A stretch of DNA of 64,000 bases from Mucilaginibacter mali (GCF_013283875.1 NZ_CP054139.1:4030001-4094000); one strand, 5' to 3'; positions 53,662-63,123 are shown, counted from the first letter of the stretch. The notes: generated by a model not told the origin, from the letters alone. Numbers and translations are program-made.

Positions 53662-54399
53662 TTATCTCCTGCGACCAAATATGCGCAGCAGGTATAAGAA
53701 CAGGTTCACAAAGTCAAGATATAAAGACAATGCACCCATCAGGGCCAGTTTTTTGCCTGTAGCGTCGCCTTGTTCAATGCCTGCGCCAATGTTTTTTAGC
53801 TTTTGCACATCGTAAGCGGTTAAGCCCGTGAAGATAGCCACACCAAAGAAGCTTAACACATAATCAAACTGGGCGCTGTGTAGCAGCAGCATATTGATTA
53901 GCGATGCGATGATCAGGCCGATGATACCCAACAATAATAATGACCCAAAGTTGGTCAAATCTGTACTGGTGGTATAACCCGCAACAGCCATCACGCCGAA
54001 TAGTACGGTAGCAGCCACAAATACGCTTAATACCGAATTTAAGGTATAAGCCCATAATAAGCCTGACAAGCCGATACCCATTACGCTTGCGTAAACAATA
54101 AATATGATAGCCAATACCGGGTACGATATGCGATTAAGGCCAAACCTCATCAACAATACAAATGCTAGTGGCGAGAACAGGGCCAGTAAACCTAAGCCGG
54201 TTAAGCCATGCGTAACCGGGTCGATGATATAAGCCTGCAGGTCAACATTATTTGCAAATTCCCATGCGAAGAACGATGAGATAGCCAACGCGGCAAACAT
54301 CCATAAAAATACGTTTGCCAAAAATTTACGGGATAACGTTTTCTCGTCATCCATTTGTATCACACTCTGGTAAGTGTAGTTATTATCCTTTAATTCCAT
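53662..54399 (-). CDS. Bax inhibitor-1/YccA family membrane protein
   Basis: A 245-residue polytopic protein with seven hydrophobic segments. The family-specific region near the C-terminus, FGVAIFTGLTAYDVQKLKNIG, carries the conserved Asp. Bacterial members can act as Ca2+ leak channels or as modulators of the FtsH protease. It is a single gene with its own terminator. Confidence 0.93.
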   Translation of the reverse strand: MELKDNNYTYQSVIQMDDEKTLSRKFLANVFLWMFAALAISSFFAWEFANNVDLQAYIIDPVTHGLTGLGLLALFSPLAFVLLMRFGLNRISYPVLAIIFIVYASVMGIGLSGLLWAYTLNSVLSVFVAATVLFGVMAVAGYTTSTDLTNFGSLLLLGIIGLIIASLINMLLLHSAQFDYVLSFFGVAIFTGLTAYDVQKLKNIGAGIEQGDATGKKLALMGALSLYLDFVNLFLYLLRIFGRRR

Positions 54400-54458
54400 T
54401 TCTAATTATTCAGTTTTTTAAGATTTACAATATAAAGATACACAATTTTTGTGAAGAT

Positions 54459-55025
54459 TTAGTTAAGGCGTTTGGTCATCGTTTCTTCAACTTTTTTAAA
54501 TACCTGCAAGGGTTTCAGGCTGCGCCAGGCCAGCTCGTTCAACTCGCCTCCAAAGTTAATGTAGTAATCGATGTTGTTATTCCTGAATTCGTTGATCACA
54601 TGCTCCTGGAAGTTAACACCCGCTATCCACCCATCTTCCACTTCCTGGAACCATTCCTCGTAATAGCAATCGTCGGATGCGTGGTAATTCAGTACGTTCT
54701 CGCCAATCAGGATAAACTTATCGATACCCTGGTCTATCATCAGGTCGAAAAGCTCGCGCTTCATCAGCATAATATCGTTGTTAATGGCATCGTTCCATTC
54801 GCCAATTAACTCAATAATGCTGTAGCCGCGCTCGTAATCGTTAAATAATATTTTGAGGTACAGTGTGTTAGACCCGAACGAGTCCCACTGCGGGTGGATC
54901 AGGTAGTTATAAACCTGTTTATCAAATTCAAATTCGTTGTATTCGGTAGCGTAAAATGGCGATTGCATATCCTCCGCGGCCACGTAATCATCTCTCCACC
55001 TGTAATATGGTTCAATCTCGTGCAT
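54459..55025 (-). CDS. Conserved acidic protein of unknown function
   Basis: A 188-residue protein, strongly acidic and rich in Tyr, Trp and Asn, with no signal peptide or membrane segment. The N-terminal half reads EPYYRWRDDYVAAEDMQSPF and the C-terminal half has NYHASDDCYYEEW. I do not recognise a named family. The even composition and absence of frame disruption support a real gene. It lies 59 nt upstream of the Bax-inhibitor-1 gene on the same strand. Confidence 0.75.
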   Translation of the reverse strand: MHEIEPYYRWRDDYVAAEDMQSPFYATEYNEFEFDKQVYNYLIHPQWDSFGSNTLYLKILFNDYERGYSIIELIGEWNDAINNDIMLMKRELFDLMIDQGIDKFILIGENVLNYHASDDCYYEEWFQEVEDGWIAGVNFQEHVINEFRNNNIDYYINFGGELNELAWRSLKPLQVFKKVEETMTKRLN

Positions 55026-55026
55026 T

Positions 55027-55240
55027 TTTCAAATGTGCAAATATGCAGATGTGCGTATGTGCAAATTACTTTGCATCGGCACCATATTTTACACCCTCCT
55101 CGTTAGTTTAAACTTTAATTATCTCATCTGCACATACGCACATTTGCATATCTGCACATTCACTTCTTCATTTGCACATATGCATATCCAAGCATCTGCA
55201 CTTTTATTTTTTCATCTGCACATACGCACATTTGCACATT
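55027..55240. repeat. TGTGCAAATATGCAGATGTG-type repeat cluster, copy 1
   Basis: Several units built from GCAGATGTGCGTATGTGCAA and its complement (CTGCACATACGCACATTTGC) occur in this 214-nt gap, in both orientations. A second cluster lies at 61670-61855. The units are irregular and not spaced as in a CRISPR. Confidence 0.8.
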
Positions 55241-55243
55241 AAT

Positions 55244-56065
55244 CTATCTCGCTTGTTTTCCCCGTGTATGTTGTTCAACCGCTTTGCGCACGCTGCCATA
55301 AGCTTTCAGCAGGTCGGCCGCTGTATCCTCGTCAAGGCCGGTTTCGTCCATTACCATGCGGGTGCCGCGGTCAACCAGTTTGTGGTTGGTTAGCTGCATA
55401 TCCACCATTTTGTTGCCTTTTACACGGCCAAGCTTTATCATTACGGCGGTGCTTAGCATATTCAGCACCAGCTTTTGCGCTGTGCCAGCCTTCATGCGGG
55501 TGCTGCCGGTTACAAATTCGGGGCCGGTTACCACTTCTACCGGGTATTGCGCCTCGGCAGCTACAGGGCCACCGCTATTACAAACAATGCAGCCGGTAGC
55601 CAGGCCCATTTCGTTAGCTTTGCGCAGGCCGCCAATAACGTAAGGCGTGGTGCCCGACGCGGCGATACCAACAACAACATCCTTGCTGTTAATATCGTAT
55701 TCCTGCATATCTATCCAGGCCTGTTCCGGATCGTCTTCGGCAAATTCAACGGCGCGGCGTATGGCACCATCGCCACCGGCTATAATGCCGATCACCCAAT
55801 CAAAAGGCACCCCGTAAGTCGGCGGGCATTCCGAAGCGTCCACCACGCCCAGCCTGCCGCTGGTACCCGCGCCAATGTAAAACAAACGGCCGCCGTTCTT
55901 CATCCGGTCGGCAACTACGTTTACCAACTCTTCAATTTTGGGCATGGCTTTCTCTACGGCGTAGGCTACGGTTTTATCTTCATCATTAATATGCTGCAGC
56001 AATTCCGATACCGGCATTTGCTCCAGGTTATGATATTTCGATTCCTTTTCGGTAACTAATCTCAT
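55244..56065 (-). CDS. murQ: N-acetylmuramic acid 6-phosphate etherase
   Basis: A 273-residue SIS-domain enzyme that cleaves the lactyl ether of MurNAc 6-phosphate to GlcNAc 6-phosphate in peptidoglycan recycling. Key segments are YIGAGTSGRLGVVDASECPP (residues 62-81), GIIAGGDGAI and GSTRMKAGTAQK. The length is slightly below the 300-residue average. No MurNAc transporter or kinase is adjacent. Confidence 0.95.
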   Translation of the reverse strand: MRLVTEKESKYHNLEQMPVSELLQHINDEDKTVAYAVEKAMPKIEELVNVVADRMKNGGRLFYIGAGTSGRLGVVDASECPPTYGVPFDWVIGIIAGGDGAIRRAVEFAEDDPEQAWIDMQEYDINSKDVVVGIAASGTTPYVIGGLRKANEMGLATGCIVCNSGGPVAAEAQYPVEVVTGPEFVTGSTRMKAGTAQKLVLNMLSTAVMIKLGRVKGNKMVDMQLTNHKLVDRGTRMVMDETGLDEDTAADLLKAYGSVRKAVEQHTRGKQAR

Positions 56066-56180
56066 TAGGCGCTATAAACAGATAAACAAAAATCAGTAAA
56101 ATTTAGTATATAACATATACCATACAAATATTAAAAAATTATATGCTGTTAACAGCAATGCTTAACTTTGTTGCTTAATA

Positions 56181-57779
56181 ATGAAAAGAGCGGCAGCGAT
56201 CATCTTCAGATCCATTGTATTAATATTAACCGGTGTTACCATCGGCCTGTATATCAGCAACGATAATTTTCCGGGCAGGCGCATCTCAAATCCATTTGCA
56301 AAAGACGATAAAGTTGAACAAATGTTGCACCTGGTTAAAGCTAAATACGTTGATACCGTAAATATGGTGCGCTTTGAGGGCGAAACTATTAACAATATGC
56401 TCCAAAACCTGGATCCGCACTCGCTTTACCTGCCCCCACAGCAGGCGCAATCCATTAACGAGCGGCTGGAGGGCGAGTTTAACGGCATCGGCATAGAGTA
56501 CCAGTTGCTGCGCGATACCTTATATGTTACCCAGGTGCAACCGGGCGGCCCGGCCGAAAAGGCAGGTATAAAAACGGGGCAGCGGCTGATAACTGTTAAC
56601 AACAAACCATTCTCGGGCACAGGTTTAACTGCCGACAAAGTAAACACCACCCTGCGCGGCGAAAAAGGAACCAGCATTATCCTGGGGCTTACTACTATCG
56701 ATAATAAAGCTAAACCACAAAATTATACGGTTACCCGCGGCCATGTAGATTTGAGTAGCCTCGACGCGGCCTATATGGCGTCCGGCGATATCGGCTACAT
56801 AAAGCTTAGCAAGTTTGCCGCCACCAGCGATGCCGACTTCCGCGCGGCCCTGCGCAAGTTACAGGTACAGGGTGTAAAAAAATTGGTGGTTGACCTGCGC
56901 AGTAATGGCGGCGGCTACCTGAGCGCGGCCACTTCACTGGCCGACGAGTTTTTAACCAAAGGCAAACTGATTGTTTACACCCAGGGTGTTCACGAACCAC
57001 GCACCGATTATTTCGCTACCGATTCGGGCATGTTTCAGCAGGGGAATTTGGCGGTACTGATAGACGAGTATTCAGCTTCGGCCAGCGAGATATTAGCGGG
57101 TTGTTTACAGGACCTGGACCGGGCAACACTGATCGGGCGTCGCTCGTTTGGTAAAGGCCTGGTGCAGGAACAGTTTCCATTTGGCGATGGATCGGCCATT
57201 AACCTTACCGTTGCGAGGTATTATACGCCGTCGGGAAGATCGATCCAGAAATCGTACAAGAACGGCATTGAAAGCTACCATAACGAAATAGCCGAGCGCA
57301 TGCAAAAGGGTGAATTATATTCGGCAGCAAATACGTTAAAGGATAGTTCGTTTCTCCGGAAATCAAACTACCATACATCAAAAGGCAAAAAGGTGTATAG
57401 TGGTGGTGGCATTATGCCCGATATTTTTATCCCGGCCGATACCAACACCAATACTGTGCTGATACAGGAGCTGAACCAGCGCCAGTTGTTTACCGCTTTT
57501 ATTATCGATAAGCTATACCCCCAATTTAAGAACTACCGCAACGATGATGATTTTGTAGCCCGCTACAATGTTAGCGACGCGGTGTTTGATACTTTTATCC
57601 AGTATGCCTCGGGTACGCTTAAGCAGATGGATTCGCCGGAGATCAAACGGTCGAAAAACAACATCAAGAAATTATTGAAAGCTTATATGGCCCGCTTTGA
57701 ATGGGGCGATACGGCTTACTACCGGGTGGTTAATGCTGATGACCCGGCGCTGGTTAAGGCGATTGAAGTGGTGAAGTAA
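56181..57779 (+). CDS. S41 family C-terminal processing peptidase
   Basis: A 532-residue protein with an N-terminal membrane/signal segment (residues 5-24). A PDZ domain (residues about 90-175, with FNGIGIEYQLLRD and VQPGGPAEKAGIKTG) precedes the protease core. The catalytic serine is in YSASASEIL and the lysine in GRRSFGKGLVQEQ. It cuts exported proteins near their C-termini. A -7-like TAACTTTG lies at 56163-56170, only 10 nt before the start. Confidence 0.93.
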   Translation: MKRAAAIIFRSIVLILTGVTIGLYISNDNFPGRRISNPFAKDDKVEQMLHLVKAKYVDTVNMVRFEGETINNMLQNLDPHSLYLPPQQAQSINERLEGEFNGIGIEYQLLRDTLYVTQVQPGGPAEKAGIKTGQRLITVNNKPFSGTGLTADKVNTTLRGEKGTSIILGLTTIDNKAKPQNYTVTRGHVDLSSLDAAYMASGDIGYIKLSKFAATSDADFRAALRKLQVQGVKKLVVDLRSNGGGYLSAATSLADEFLTKGKLIVYTQGVHEPRTDYFATDSGMFQQGNLAVLIDEYSASASEILAGCLQDLDRATLIGRRSFGKGLVQEQFPFGDGSAINLTVARYYTPSGRSIQKSYKNGIESYHNEIAERMQKGELYSAANTLKDSSFLRKSNYHTSKGKKVYSGGGIMPDIFIPADTNTNTVLIQELNQRQLFTAFIIDKLYPQFKNYRNDDDFVARYNVSDAVFDTFIQYASGTLKQMDSPEIKRSKNNIKKLLKAYMARFEWGDTAYYRVVNADDPALVKAIEVVK

Positions 57780-58155
57780 ACACCCCCTTCTCCCGGCTAT
57801 CGTGTGGACGACAAATTGGTTTGGATAAAATATAAATAATCCGAAGGGAAAATACTGATAATAAACACTACAAATGGTGGCACAAGTTTGACAGTGCCCT
57901 CAAAAAACAGGCGATTTTAAAAAAGTGGTGAGAAAGTGAAATTCTGAACAAACGCATATATTAAATTATAAATCAACAAGTTGCGTGTTCATTTTTTGTT
58001 CAAAAAACAAGGATTTTTGTTCATTATTTCTTTTCGCCTGAATATAATAGATAAGCCTTTCCCGATACATATGGGTTTGGAATTTAAAAGATGGGGCGGT
58101 AGACAGACCCGAAGGGCGGAAGAAACATTTTTAAGTCCTCTCCTTCGGGGGGGGG
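57780..58155. other. Gene-free stretch before element copy B
   Basis: This AT-rich gap of 376 nt has no supported gene. It contains repeated TTTTTGTTCA words (about 57990-58025) and the half-palindrome CCTCTCCTTCGG ending in a run of ten G (58147-58156), where the element begins. Confidence 0.45.
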
Positions 58156-58505
58156 GTAATAGCCCATCATTAGGCAGATAAACAGGCCGCTCTTGCGGAG
58201 CCAAATTTTAAACTTAACCTATTTCTACCAACAGGCCATCCCCTACGGGCAATGTCATTAAGTTAAGCTTTTAAGCCCCACCTAAACGGCGAAGCCCTCA
58301 TGAAATAATCCTCCCCAAAGGGGACGACTTTAATAATTTTACGCTTGTGCAGCCTAAGTCTCCCCTACCGGGGGGAGATTTAGAGGGGGCTTTATTCGGC
58401 TGGAGCGATATGTTGGTAGAAAAAGACAGTAAGTAAGGCAGAACCCCATCGGGGTGATCTGTAAAATGCCTATTTATCCGGCTTTGCCTAATCATGGGCT
58501 ATTAC
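58156..58505. mobile_element. MITE-like multi-hairpin element, copy B (350 bp, inverted relative to A)
   Basis: The reverse complement of this segment matches copy A (14834-15160) along its length, including the terminal repeats and each internal hairpin. It differs by scattered bases and by about 20 extra nt near 58285-58305. Its right end carries the stop codon of the reductase gene. The flanks CCTCTCCTTCGG and CTTCGGAGAGG are halves of a palindrome, as for copy A. Confidence 0.85.
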
Positions 58506-59547
58506 TCTTCGGAGAGGATCCGATAGCTATCGGATTAGGAGAGGTAACCACCACATCATCCCCCATTGCATACCCTGTACAAGTCAGCACCCAGCCATCG
58601 GCCAGGTCGGCATCCGTTAGTACTTCATTAGCAGTCATGCGCACCTCACCGCTTTTACACTTCACCGCGCAGGATGAACAGATACCCGCACGACAGCTGT
58701 AGGGCAGTGGAATATTATTTTGCAACGCCGCCTGCAGGATGGACTGATTTTCGCCGGTAATGATATCGTAAGTTTCATCGCCCAGTTCAATACGCACCTT
58801 ATGCGGAGCGAATGTGGCTTTTGGGGTTACCACGGCAACCGTATCCAGCACAAAATTCTCCTTACGAATATGCGCGTCGGGTATACCCATAAATTTTAGG
58901 GTCAGGCGCACCATCCGCATATAATCAAACGGGCCGCAGAGATAGAATAGCGCCCGCTGCACACCGAAGCGCAAGTTTTCATTTACCAGGCGCTCGGCTA
59001 TCACATTGTTTAATCGGCGGCCGTCATCACTTAGCAGGTATATGATATTTAACCTTTCGGGATGTTGCTGCATCAAGGCATCCAACTCCGTTTTAAACAG
59101 AATGGATCTGTTATTACGGTTGCTGTAGATAAGGTGCAACTTGCTTGCCCCATCACGGTTAAGCAAATACTTCAGTTGCGACAGGATGGGTGTAACGCCA
59201 CTGCCGGCAGCGAAAAAGAAGATATCTCTTTCTCCCGGATAGTCGCCTAATGTAAACCGTCCCGCAGGTTCGGCAGCATGCCATACATCGCCAACTTTGG
59301 CGTGCCCAAGCAGAAACCGGGACAGTTCGCCATTAGCGACGCGTTTAACGGTAATAGCTAACAGGTCTTCATCAGGTGATGAACTGATGGAGTACGATCG
59401 GCGCAGTTCTTTCTCATGATGATCGAACACCAAAGTAATGAACTGCCCGGCCCGGTAATTTACCTTACGGCCCGACAGTTCACTCAAAAAATAAGTTGCT
59501 ATATCCGCAGCCTCCCACCTGATGGCTTCGACCCTTAACTGAAGCAT
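58492..59547 (-). CDS. Flavin/2Fe-2S NAD(P)H oxidoreductase (PaaE-like)
   Basis: A 351-residue electron-transfer protein. The FAD domain has RRSYSISSSPDE, the NAD domain has GSGVTPILSQLKYLL, and the C-terminal ferredoxin domain has cysteines in CRAGICSSC and a last one in GWVLTCTGY. It would pass electrons from NAD(P)H to an oxygenase or similar partner. The expected C-terminus is close to DDVVV. Here a 17-residue extension (TSPNPIAIGSSPKSNSP) follows, encoded by a palindromic repeat and the end of element copy B, whose TGA ends the frame. Confidence 0.92.
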   Translation of the reverse strand: MLQLRVEAIRWEAADIATYFLSELSGRKVNYRAGQFITLVFDHHEKELRRSYSISSSPDEDLLAITVKRVANGELSRFLLGHAKVGDVWHAAEPAGRFTLGDYPGERDIFFFAAGSGVTPILSQLKYLLNRDGASKLHLIYSNRNNRSILFKTELDALMQQHPERLNIIYLLSDDGRRLNNVIAERLVNENLRFGVQRALFYLCGPFDYMRMVRLTLKFMGIPDAHIRKENFVLDTVAVVTPKATFAPHKVRIELGDETYDIITGENQSILQAALQNNIPLPYSCRAGICSSCAVKCKSGEVRMTANEVLTDADLADGWVLTCTGYAMGDDVVVTSPNPIAIGSSPKSNSP

Positions 59548-59552
59548 GCTAA

Positions 59553-60548
59553 TCAGGCCCGCAAAACTATTTTACCAAATTGCGATGAGTTGCCCATCTT
59601 ATCAATGGCCTTTTTGGCATCAGCCAGCGGGAATACTTCATCTATCACAGGTACTATTTCATGCGCTGCTACAAAATCAGTCATGGCGTTAAAATCTTCT
59701 TGTGTACCCATGGTGGTACCTATCAGTTGCAGCTGCTTCCAGTAGATCTTGCGACCGTTTACCGGCGGCGTATCGCCCATGGTAGCGCCAAAGGTAACTA
59801 TGCGCGCGCCTGGGTTGCATAAATCCAGGATGGGACCAAAACCTTCGCCCAGCACACTATCTATCACCACATCAAACCCACCGGCCAGTTGTTTTAGCTG
59901 AGCTGCCCAGTCCTGCGCCTTATAGTTTACGCCTGCTGCCGCGCCTAAGGCACGTGCCTGTTCTATTTTTTCGCCCGTGCCCGATGTTACAAACACCTGG
60001 CAACCGGCCGCAACGGCATATTGCAGCACAAAGGTACCTGTACCGCTGCCCACGCCTACAATTAATACTTTATCACCCTTTCTTGCACGGCCTTTGGTAA
60101 ACAAGGCCCTGAATGCGGTTAAACCCGCCAGCGGTAATGCCGCGGCCTGCTCCCAGTTTAAATGTGCCGGTTTAGGGCGCAGGTATTGCGCCTCAGTTTT
60201 CACAAACTCGGCAAAAGTGCCGTCATCAGGCAGGCCTAATATTTTAAAATCCTTGCCCTGGTATTCGGGCGAATCGCCCCAGTTGTTTGATGGGTTGATA
60301 ATCACCTCCTGCCCTATCCAGTGCCTGTCGTCATCGCTGCCCACCTCGGTCACAATGCCCGAACCATCCGAACCAAGAATAGTCGGGTATTTAATACCCG
60401 CGTATTTGTTGATGGTGATCCAGTAATCGCGGCGGTTAAGCGCGGCGGCTTTTATTTGCACCAGTACCTCGCCGGCTTGCAGGGTGGGTTTGGGTATGTC
60501 TTTGCATACTACGGGGTTTTCTTTCGATTCGAGAACTATTGCTTTCAT
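59553..60548 (-). CDS. MDR-family zinc-type alcohol dehydrogenase/quinone oxidoreductase
   Basis: A 331-residue medium-chain dehydrogenase. The N-terminal catalytic domain has LNRRDYWI and ILGSDGSGIVTEVG; the NAD(P)-binding motif is GVGSGTGTFVLQYA. No structural-zinc cysteine cluster is visible, so it is closer to the zinc-free quinone reductase group. It ends 5 nt before the reductase start and is probably co-transcribed with it. Confidence 0.9.
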   Translation of the reverse strand: MKAIVLESKENPVVCKDIPKPTLQAGEVLVQIKAAALNRRDYWITINKYAGIKYPTILGSDGSGIVTEVGSDDDRHWIGQEVIINPSNNWGDSPEYQGKDFKILGLPDDGTFAEFVKTEAQYLRPKPAHLNWEQAAALPLAGLTAFRALFTKGRARKGDKVLIVGVGSGTGTFVLQYAVAAGCQVFVTSGTGEKIEQARALGAAAGVNYKAQDWAAQLKQLAGGFDVVIDSVLGEGFGPILDLCNPGARIVTFGATMGDTPPVNGRKIYWKQLQLIGTTMGTQEDFNAMTDFVAAHEIVPVIDEVFPLADAKKAIDKMGNSSQFGKIVLRA

Positions 60549-60597
60549 GGGGATAGTTGATTAGTGATTTGTTAATTAGTGATTAGTACCAGCACCG

Positions 60598-60690
60598 CCG
60601 TTGTATATAAACCCGATAGGAGCGGAAAGCCCGTAAACGAAGCTTAGCGAAGTGCGGACTTGTAGCGGATAGCGGGGCTGGCGGTACCTA
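60598..60690. repeat. AGCGGAAAGCCCG-type dispersed repeat
   Basis: AGGAGCGGAAAGCCCG and GTAGCGGATAGCGGGGCT are characteristic words that reappear, inverted and diverged, in 51420-51500 (GGGCTTTCC, ATCCGCTGCAATCCC). Confidence 0.5.
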
Positions 60691-60722
60691 AGTGACACTG
60701 AACGTTCATTTTCAAAAACGAA

Positions 60723-60884
60723 TTGTCATTACGAGCGATAGCGCGGACAACCGACCAACGGGAGCTCATTAATGCCTTTAAAAACAATTAAACTCCATTA
60801 ATAATCTCGTAGTGTGCTTAACTTACGACGAGATTGCCGCGTCGCCCCACTTCACACAGCCTACGCAGCTCCTCGCAATGACAA
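60723..60884. repeat. GTCATTACG...CGCAATGAC dispersed repeat, copy 2
   Basis: The ends TTGTCATTACGAGCGATAGC and CCTCGCAATGACAA are inverted, with ACGAGATTGCCGCGTCGCCC inside. It is a diverged relative of 46327-46437. Confidence 0.7.
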
Positions 60885-60898
60885 ATTTGCTAACAAAC

Positions 60899-60927
60899 AA
60901 AAAACGGCCCCGAAAACCGGGACCGTT
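60899..60927 (-). terminator. Terminator of the superoxide dismutase gene
   Basis: On the minus strand AACGGTCCCGG and CCGGGGCCGTT-like arms (one mismatch) are followed by TTTTTTG. It lies 20 nt after the stop codon at 60947. Confidence 0.85.
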
Positions 60928-60946
60928 CCTATTTTATCGGCCTTGC

Positions 60947-61558
60947 TTATTTAGCTTTAGCATACAGCTCGGCTACGTGGTTCCAGTTAATTACGTTCCA
61001 GATAGCGGCCAGGTAGTCCGGGCGGCGGTTCTGGTATTTCAGGTAATAAGCGTGTTCCCAAACGTCGATACCTAAAATGGGGGTACCTTTGGTTACTTCA
61101 GGCAGGTCCATTAATGGGTTGTCCTGGTTAGGGGTTGATGTTACGGCCAGTTTTTTATCGGCAGTAACAATTAACCATGCCCAGCCCGAACCAAAGCGGG
61201 TAGCACCAGCTTCAGACAATTTGGTTTTCAACTCGCCGAACGAACCAAAAGTGCTTTTAATCGCTTCGGCCAGTTCGCCTGTAGGCTCGCCGCCGCCGCT
61301 TGGCGATAACAGCGTCCAAAACAGCGAGTGGTTGTAGTGGCCACCACCGTTGTTGCGCACAGCAGGTGGGTATTTAGAAATGTTTTTTACGATATCTTCA
61401 ATTTTAGCGGTAGCCTCTGGCTTGCCTTCCAAGGCTTTGTTAAGGTTGGTAACATAAGCCTGGTGGTGTTTGCCATGGTGAATTTCCATGGTCATTTTAT
61501 CAATGTGTGGTTCCAGGGCGTCGGTAGCGTAAGGTAACGCCGGTAATTCAAATGCCAT
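60947..61558 (-). CDS. Superoxide dismutase (Fe/Mn)
   Basis: A 203-residue enzyme that converts superoxide to peroxide and oxygen. Metal ligands are in EIHHGKHHQAY, NNGGGHYNHSLFW, and DVWEHAYYLKYQN; the GSGWAWL segment is conserved. The absence of a signal peptide indicates a cytoplasmic enzyme. A -7 box (TATATTTG on the minus strand, 61605-61598) lies upstream. Fe or Mn preference cannot be told with certainty. Confidence 0.97.
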   Translation of the reverse strand: MAFELPALPYATDALEPHIDKMTMEIHHGKHHQAYVTNLNKALEGKPEATAKIEDIVKNISKYPPAVRNNGGGHYNHSLFWTLLSPSGGGEPTGELAEAIKSTFGSFGELKTKLSEAGATRFGSGWAWLIVTADKKLAVTSTPNQDNPLMDLPEVTKGTPILGIDVWEHAYYLKYQNRRPDYLAAIWNVINWNHVAELYAKAK

Positions 61559-61597
61559 AACGGTTATTTTTTAAGGTTAGAAATCAATGTATCGCTG

Positions 61598-61605
61598 CAA
61601 ATATA
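61598..61605 (-). promoter_or_regulatory. -7 box of the superoxide dismutase promoter
   Basis: TATATTTG on the minus strand matches TAnnTTTG. It lies 39 nt before the start codon. No clear -33 TTG is seen. Confidence 0.45.
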
Positions 61606-61669
61606 AGCGATGAACATTGGTTTTGTTCTAAATAAAAATTAGAATTTGACGCGAGGGTGAGAATGTGCA

Positions 61670-61855
61670 AATATGCAGATGTGCGTATGTGCAGATGAAT
61701 TAATAATATGTTGATGATTATTTAACCACAGAGTTCACAGAGGTAGAAACACAGAGGGCACAGAGCTTTTAAATCGGTGAAATCAATTCTAAAATCTGTG
61801 AAATCCCAACAATCAAATCATTTGCACATACGCACATCTGCATATTTACACATTC
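61670..61855. repeat. TGTGCAAATATGCAGATGTG-type repeat cluster, copy 2
   Basis: The outer arms GTGCAAATATGCAGATGTGC and GCACATCTGCATATTTACAC surround an ACCACAGAGTTCACAGAGG segment of the same kind as 42164-42376. Here one repeat family is nested inside another. Confidence 0.8.
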
Positions 61856-61872
61856 ATTCCCCCTTCAGGGGG

Positions 61873-62772
61873 TTAGGGGGTCTTTAATTCATCATAAGCC
61901 GCGCCAAGGCTGGTTTTAATGCCCTGTCCCTGCCAATCGTCCACACCGGGGATGGCCGTGATCGTCAATACTTCTTCTTTGGTTTTGCCGGCTTTTATCT
62001 GGGCGCTTACTAAGTCAATCAGCCTGTCCATATAGTTTTGCATAGCTTTCAGATCGTCCATGGTGCCGGTTACCTTTTGCGGGTCGAATGCATGGCCGAA
62101 CACAAACAGCGTGTCTTTGCTGAACTGCTTTTGCGCTTTGCCCAGCACAACCGACCAGTTGCGTACCGATGCGCCATGCGCCGGATCTATCACCGGGTAG
62201 CGGCGGTTAAACACCAAATCGCCGGTGTGGACGATATTGGCGTTCTCGAAATGGATCATGGCATCGCCGTTGGTATGGCCAGGGCCCCAGTAGTGCGTGC
62301 GGATACTTTCATCGCCAACTTTGGCTTTCCAGTTATCGGTAAAGGTGATATCGGGATATAGCTGTTTATCATCATTATTAGCTTTTTGGGCGGCGTCCTT
62401 TTGGTTGGCAAGCGAGTTGGCGTGCGCTACCACATTCTTCGCGATACCTTTAAATGAAATATTACCGGCGGTATGATCGCCGTGGTGATGGGTATTGATG
62501 AGGTATTGAAAAGGTTTATCCGATTGTTTTTGCAATTCGGCAATTACGTGCGTTGCCGGTGCCGGAAACTCAGCATCAACCACAACAATACCGTCTTTAT
62601 TAGATAACCAGGCGATGGTGCCGCCCTGCTCTGTAAATATGCCCATGTTGTTGCGCAGCGGCTTAAACTGGTAGGTTTGCTGCTGCATTAAAGCGGCGAA
62701 GCTGCTGTTTTTAAAAAGCGCCAGCGCGCCTGCTGATAATAACCCGGTGTTGATGAATTGACGGCGATGCAT
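61873..62772 (-). CDS. MBL-fold metallo-hydrolase with Tat-like signal
   Basis: A 299-residue protein. The N-terminus has twin arginines in MHRRQFINTG, suggesting export through Tat, with cleavage after SSFAA. The metallo-beta-lactamase zinc motif is NTHHHGDHTAG; later ligands lie in HTGDLVF and FGHAFDP. The substrate is unknown and need not be a beta-lactam. It is a single gene. Confidence 0.88.
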   Translation of the reverse strand: MHRRQFINTGLLSAGALALFKNSSFAALMQQQTYQFKPLRNNMGIFTEQGGTIAWLSNKDGIVVVDAEFPAPATHVIAELQKQSDKPFQYLINTHHHGDHTAGNISFKGIAKNVVAHANSLANQKDAAQKANNDDKQLYPDITFTDNWKAKVGDESIRTHYWGPGHTNGDAMIHFENANIVHTGDLVFNRRYPVIDPAHGASVRNWSVVLGKAQKQFSKDTLFVFGHAFDPQKVTGTMDDLKAMQNYMDRLIDLVSAQIKAGKTKEEVLTITAIPGVDDWQGQGIKTSLGAAYDELKTP

Positions 62773-63123
62773 GTGGTTTGATGTTTAGTTTTAAACTATA
62801 ACGAATTTAGGGATAAAAGCGTTGCTTTGCATCCAAAGCGGGGAAATCGCTTTTAGAATTTTGAAGCAGAGAGTTTTTGGCTAAAGCCGCACTTAGTTCA
62901 CCAAAACCGTTGGCTAAAGCCAACGGCAATGAAAAACGCTTATCGTTAACATCAAAACTTCATTGCCGTCCCATTTATGGGACGGATCAAGTGATAGAAA
63001 AGGTTGGCTTTAGCCCAAAAAGCACGTAGGTTAACAGCGTTGCTTTGCCGCTATAGCCTATATTTTACAAATGCGGCAGATTTATGCTAATTTGCCATCT
63101 GCATCCACCAAATTATACCTGCC
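62773..63123. other. 351-nt divergent gap with a GGCTAAAGCC repeat
   Basis: The repeat at 62874-63021 fills the middle. The last 100 nt should hold the promoter of the gene at 63124; none could be assigned with confidence. No gene is supported. Confidence 0.5.
62874..63021. repeat. TTTTTGGCTAAAGCC-type inverted repeat
   Basis: The ends TTTTTGGCTAAAGCC and GGCTTTAGCCCAAAAA are inverted. Inside are CGTTGGCTAAAGCCAACGG, GGCAATGAA/TTCATTGCC and GTCCCATTTATGGGAC palindromes. Confidence 0.75.

Larger units (their letters stand above)
60549..60946. other. Intergenic region with two dispersed repeats and the sod terminator
   Basis: This 398-nt gap holds a GGAAAGCCCG...AGCGGATAGCGGGGCT repeat (60598-60690), the GTCATTACG repeat (60723-60884) and the sod terminator (60899-60927). 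No gene is supported. Confidence 0.6.

Noticed and set aside
55027..55240. CRISPR-like repetition of GCACATACGCACATTTGC units
   Set aside because: Units are irregular in length, orientation and spacing, there are no unique spacers of constant length, and no cas genes are nearby.
58147..58156. A run of ten G at the left edge of element copy B
   Set aside because: It may be a slippage or assembly artefact; its length is not reliable enough to interpret as a feature.
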